NCBI RefSeq assembly: GCF_030811215.1
Contig: NZ_JAUSQM010000001.1
Span: 1,550,001-1,614,000, forward strand
Reading direction: 5' to 3'
DNA from: Nocardioides massiliensis
Lineage (GTDB): Bacteria > Actinomycetota > Actinomycetes > Propionibacteriales > Nocardioidaceae
DNA: 64,000 nt
Shown piece after piece: positions 62,843 to 64,000 of the stretch; positions within the stretch are counted from its first letter, which is position 1, and each line of letters begins with the position of its first letter. Both the position numbers and the translations under genes were made by a program. The notes beneath the pieces are model-generated. The model searched no databases. It had not been told where the DNA came from and saw nothing but the letters and a program-made list of their open reading frames with translations.

Positions 62843-64000
62843 ATGTCGGAGACGGTCATGCCCGCCAGGAGGGCGAGGCGACGCGAGCCCGGTGAGGGCA
62901 GCGGTCGTGCGGTCGCGGGTGTGGTGGTGACGATGATCAGCGTCTCGGCGCCTCCGTTCCTCGTCGGCACCGTGGCCATCCAAGTCGCGGCGACCATGGC
63001 GTTCTCCGCTGCTCAGCTCGGGACGGCCGTCGCCGGTTATTACCTGGTCTCCGCCGTCGTCTCCCCGATGGGTGGCCGGCTCGCGGGCCGCCTCGGCCCG
63101 ACGCTCGCCATGCGCGTGGCCTGCTTCGGCGCCACCCTGGGCTTGATCGGCATCGCGCTCGCGCCCAGCGCGGGTGCCATCGTCGTCGCGTTGAGCCTGC
63201 TGGGCCTGCCGAACGCGCTGGTCCAGCCGGCGGCCAACCAGGTCCTGTCCGACACCGTCCCGGTCCACCGGCAGGGGGTCGCGTTCGGTTTGGTGCAGTC
63301 GGCCATCCCGTCGGCCACACTCCTCAGCGGGTCGCTGCTCGCGATCTTCGGTGCGGAGAACCAGTGGCGGGCAGCGGTCTGGTCCGTCGTGGTCTTGACC
63401 CTGGTCGCACAGCTCGCCATCCGGCGCCCCCGCACCGGACCACAGGAAGCGGCTGCCGGTCGCCAGGTGAGCGCTCGACCCCTCCCGGCTCCGCTCGGGG
63501 GAGCGCCCCTCATGACCGCGCTCGTGCTGGGGGCGGTCCTTGCCTCGATGGCGGCGACCACCCTGCCGTCCTTCGTCGCCTCCACCGGGGCGGCCCGCGG
63601 GATGGGGCCTGGCGAGGTGGCCACCGTGCAGGTGCTGGGAAGCCTCACCTGCATCGGCCTGCGGGTGCTCGCCGCGTGGCGCGGGTCGCTGTTCGGCGAG
63701 TGGCGCGTCCTCGGCGTGGTCGCGGCGATGCTCCTGGTCGGCGCGGCGGGATTCGGTCTGCTCGCCGTCCCCTCCGCCACGGTCTTCTGCGTCGGGGTCA
63801 TCGTCGCCTACGCCTTCGGCTGGGGATGGAACGGTCTGTTCAACCTCAGCGTCTCGCGCGCCCGGGTCGGCCGAGTCTCCGCAGCCACCGGTCTGACCCA
63901 GGGCGGAGTCTTCCTGGGTGGGGTGCTGGGGCCGTTGGTCTTCGCCTGGGCGCTCGATGCCCGCGGTGTCGGAACCGCCTGGCTCATCGTCGCCGTCGCC
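62843..64000 (+). CDS. MFS transporter, 3' end cut by the window
   Basis: 386 codons are visible without a stop. After a basic cytosolic start (MPARRARRREPGEG) come about ten to eleven hydrophobic helices; the segment VVSPMGGRLAGRLGPTLAMR between helices 2 and 3 is the MFS loop G-x-L-x-x-R-x-G. PAANQVLSDTVPVHRQGVAFGLVQS is also typical of drug-efflux MFS members. ATG 62843 follows GGGAGG. Substrate unknown; the operator-like palindrome upstream suggests inducible efflux. Confidence 0.87.
   Translation, partial: MSETVMPARRARRREPGEGSGRAVAGVVVTMISVSAPPFLVGTVAIQVAATMAFSAAQLGTAVAGYYLVSAVVSPMGGRLAGRLGPTLAMRVACFGATLGLIGIALAPSAGAIVVALSLLGLPNALVQPAANQVLSDTVPVHRQGVAFGLVQSAIPSATLLSGSLLAIFGAENQWRAAVWSVVVLTLVAQLAIRRPRTGPQEAAAGRQVSARPLPAPLGGAPLMTALVLGAVLASMAATTLPSFVASTGAARGMGPGEVATVQVLGSLTCIGLRVLAAWRGSLFGEWRVLGVVAAMLLVGAAGFGLLAVPSATVFCVGVIVAYAFGWGWNGLFNLSVSRARVGRVSAATGLTQGGVFLGGVLGPLVFAWALDARGVGTAWLIVAVA

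Overview
The window is high-GC actinobacterial DNA. Codons end mostly in G or C, GTG and TTG starts are frequent, genes are chained by 4-bp stop/start overlaps, several genes look leaderless, and the gene families (CysA2/SseC, nitrobindin, HspR-like, DUF4012, DUF4395) fit a Nocardioides-like member of the Nocardioidaceae. The species is inferred from style and gene content, not from a marker gene. No rRNA, tRNA or CRISPR array was seen.

Region 1 (1-9.9 kb) is a surface-polysaccharide block: a large membrane protein, a Wzx-like flippase, a CDP-glycerol glycerophosphotransferase, a GT2 glycosyltransferase, two tandem OafA-type acyltransferases and a secreted glycoside-hydrolase-like protein, closed by a strong terminator. 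Region 2 (9.9-11.9 kb) is a sulfur unit: a cysteine-containing leader peptide, a DUF4395 membrane protein, a CysA2-type thiosulfate sulfurtransferase and SseC. Region 3 (12-26 kb) is mostly housekeeping: BKACE enzyme, GDP-mannose to GDP-rhamnose genes, SGNH lipoprotein, a sigma-like membrane protein, DsrE protein, nitrobindin, receiver protein, Fur-family regulator, pyruvoyl arginine decarboxylase with a partner gene, PAS histidine kinase, Hsp20 with a divergent MerR/HspR-like regulator, and a mannose-6-phosphate isomerase-like cupin. A ~300-bp imperfect palindrome fills one intergenic gap.

Region 4 (26-34 kb) is accessory: small unknown genes, catalase, an AbiE-type toxin-antitoxin pair, and a rearranged site where a 5'-nucleotidase gene and a methyltransferase gene are both broken and a piece of the nucleotidase lies in the wrong orientation.

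Region 5 (34-50 kb) is a Wzy-type capsule or exopolysaccharide locus. A tyrosine autokinase is divergent from an 11-gene run: PglE/PglC/PglD-like initiation module, WbuB-like glycosyltransferase, CapE-CapF-CapG for UDP-N-acetyl-L-fucosamine, a polymerase and two GT4 enzymes. The distal end has been eroded by insertion sequences: an intact IS3 element, remnants of older elements, and an ISL3 copy abutting the 3' half of a polysaccharide pyruvyltransferase.

Region 6 (50-57 kb) handles sulfate assimilation: tauE-cysD-cysN on one strand and an N-terminally extended cysC beyond a second, identical ISL3 copy with a perfect 8-bp target duplication. Region 7 (57-64 kb) carries an L-asparaginase II, a small secreted protein, a DUF4012 protein, an FAD monooxygenase, a DUF1989 protein and the start of an MFS exporter.
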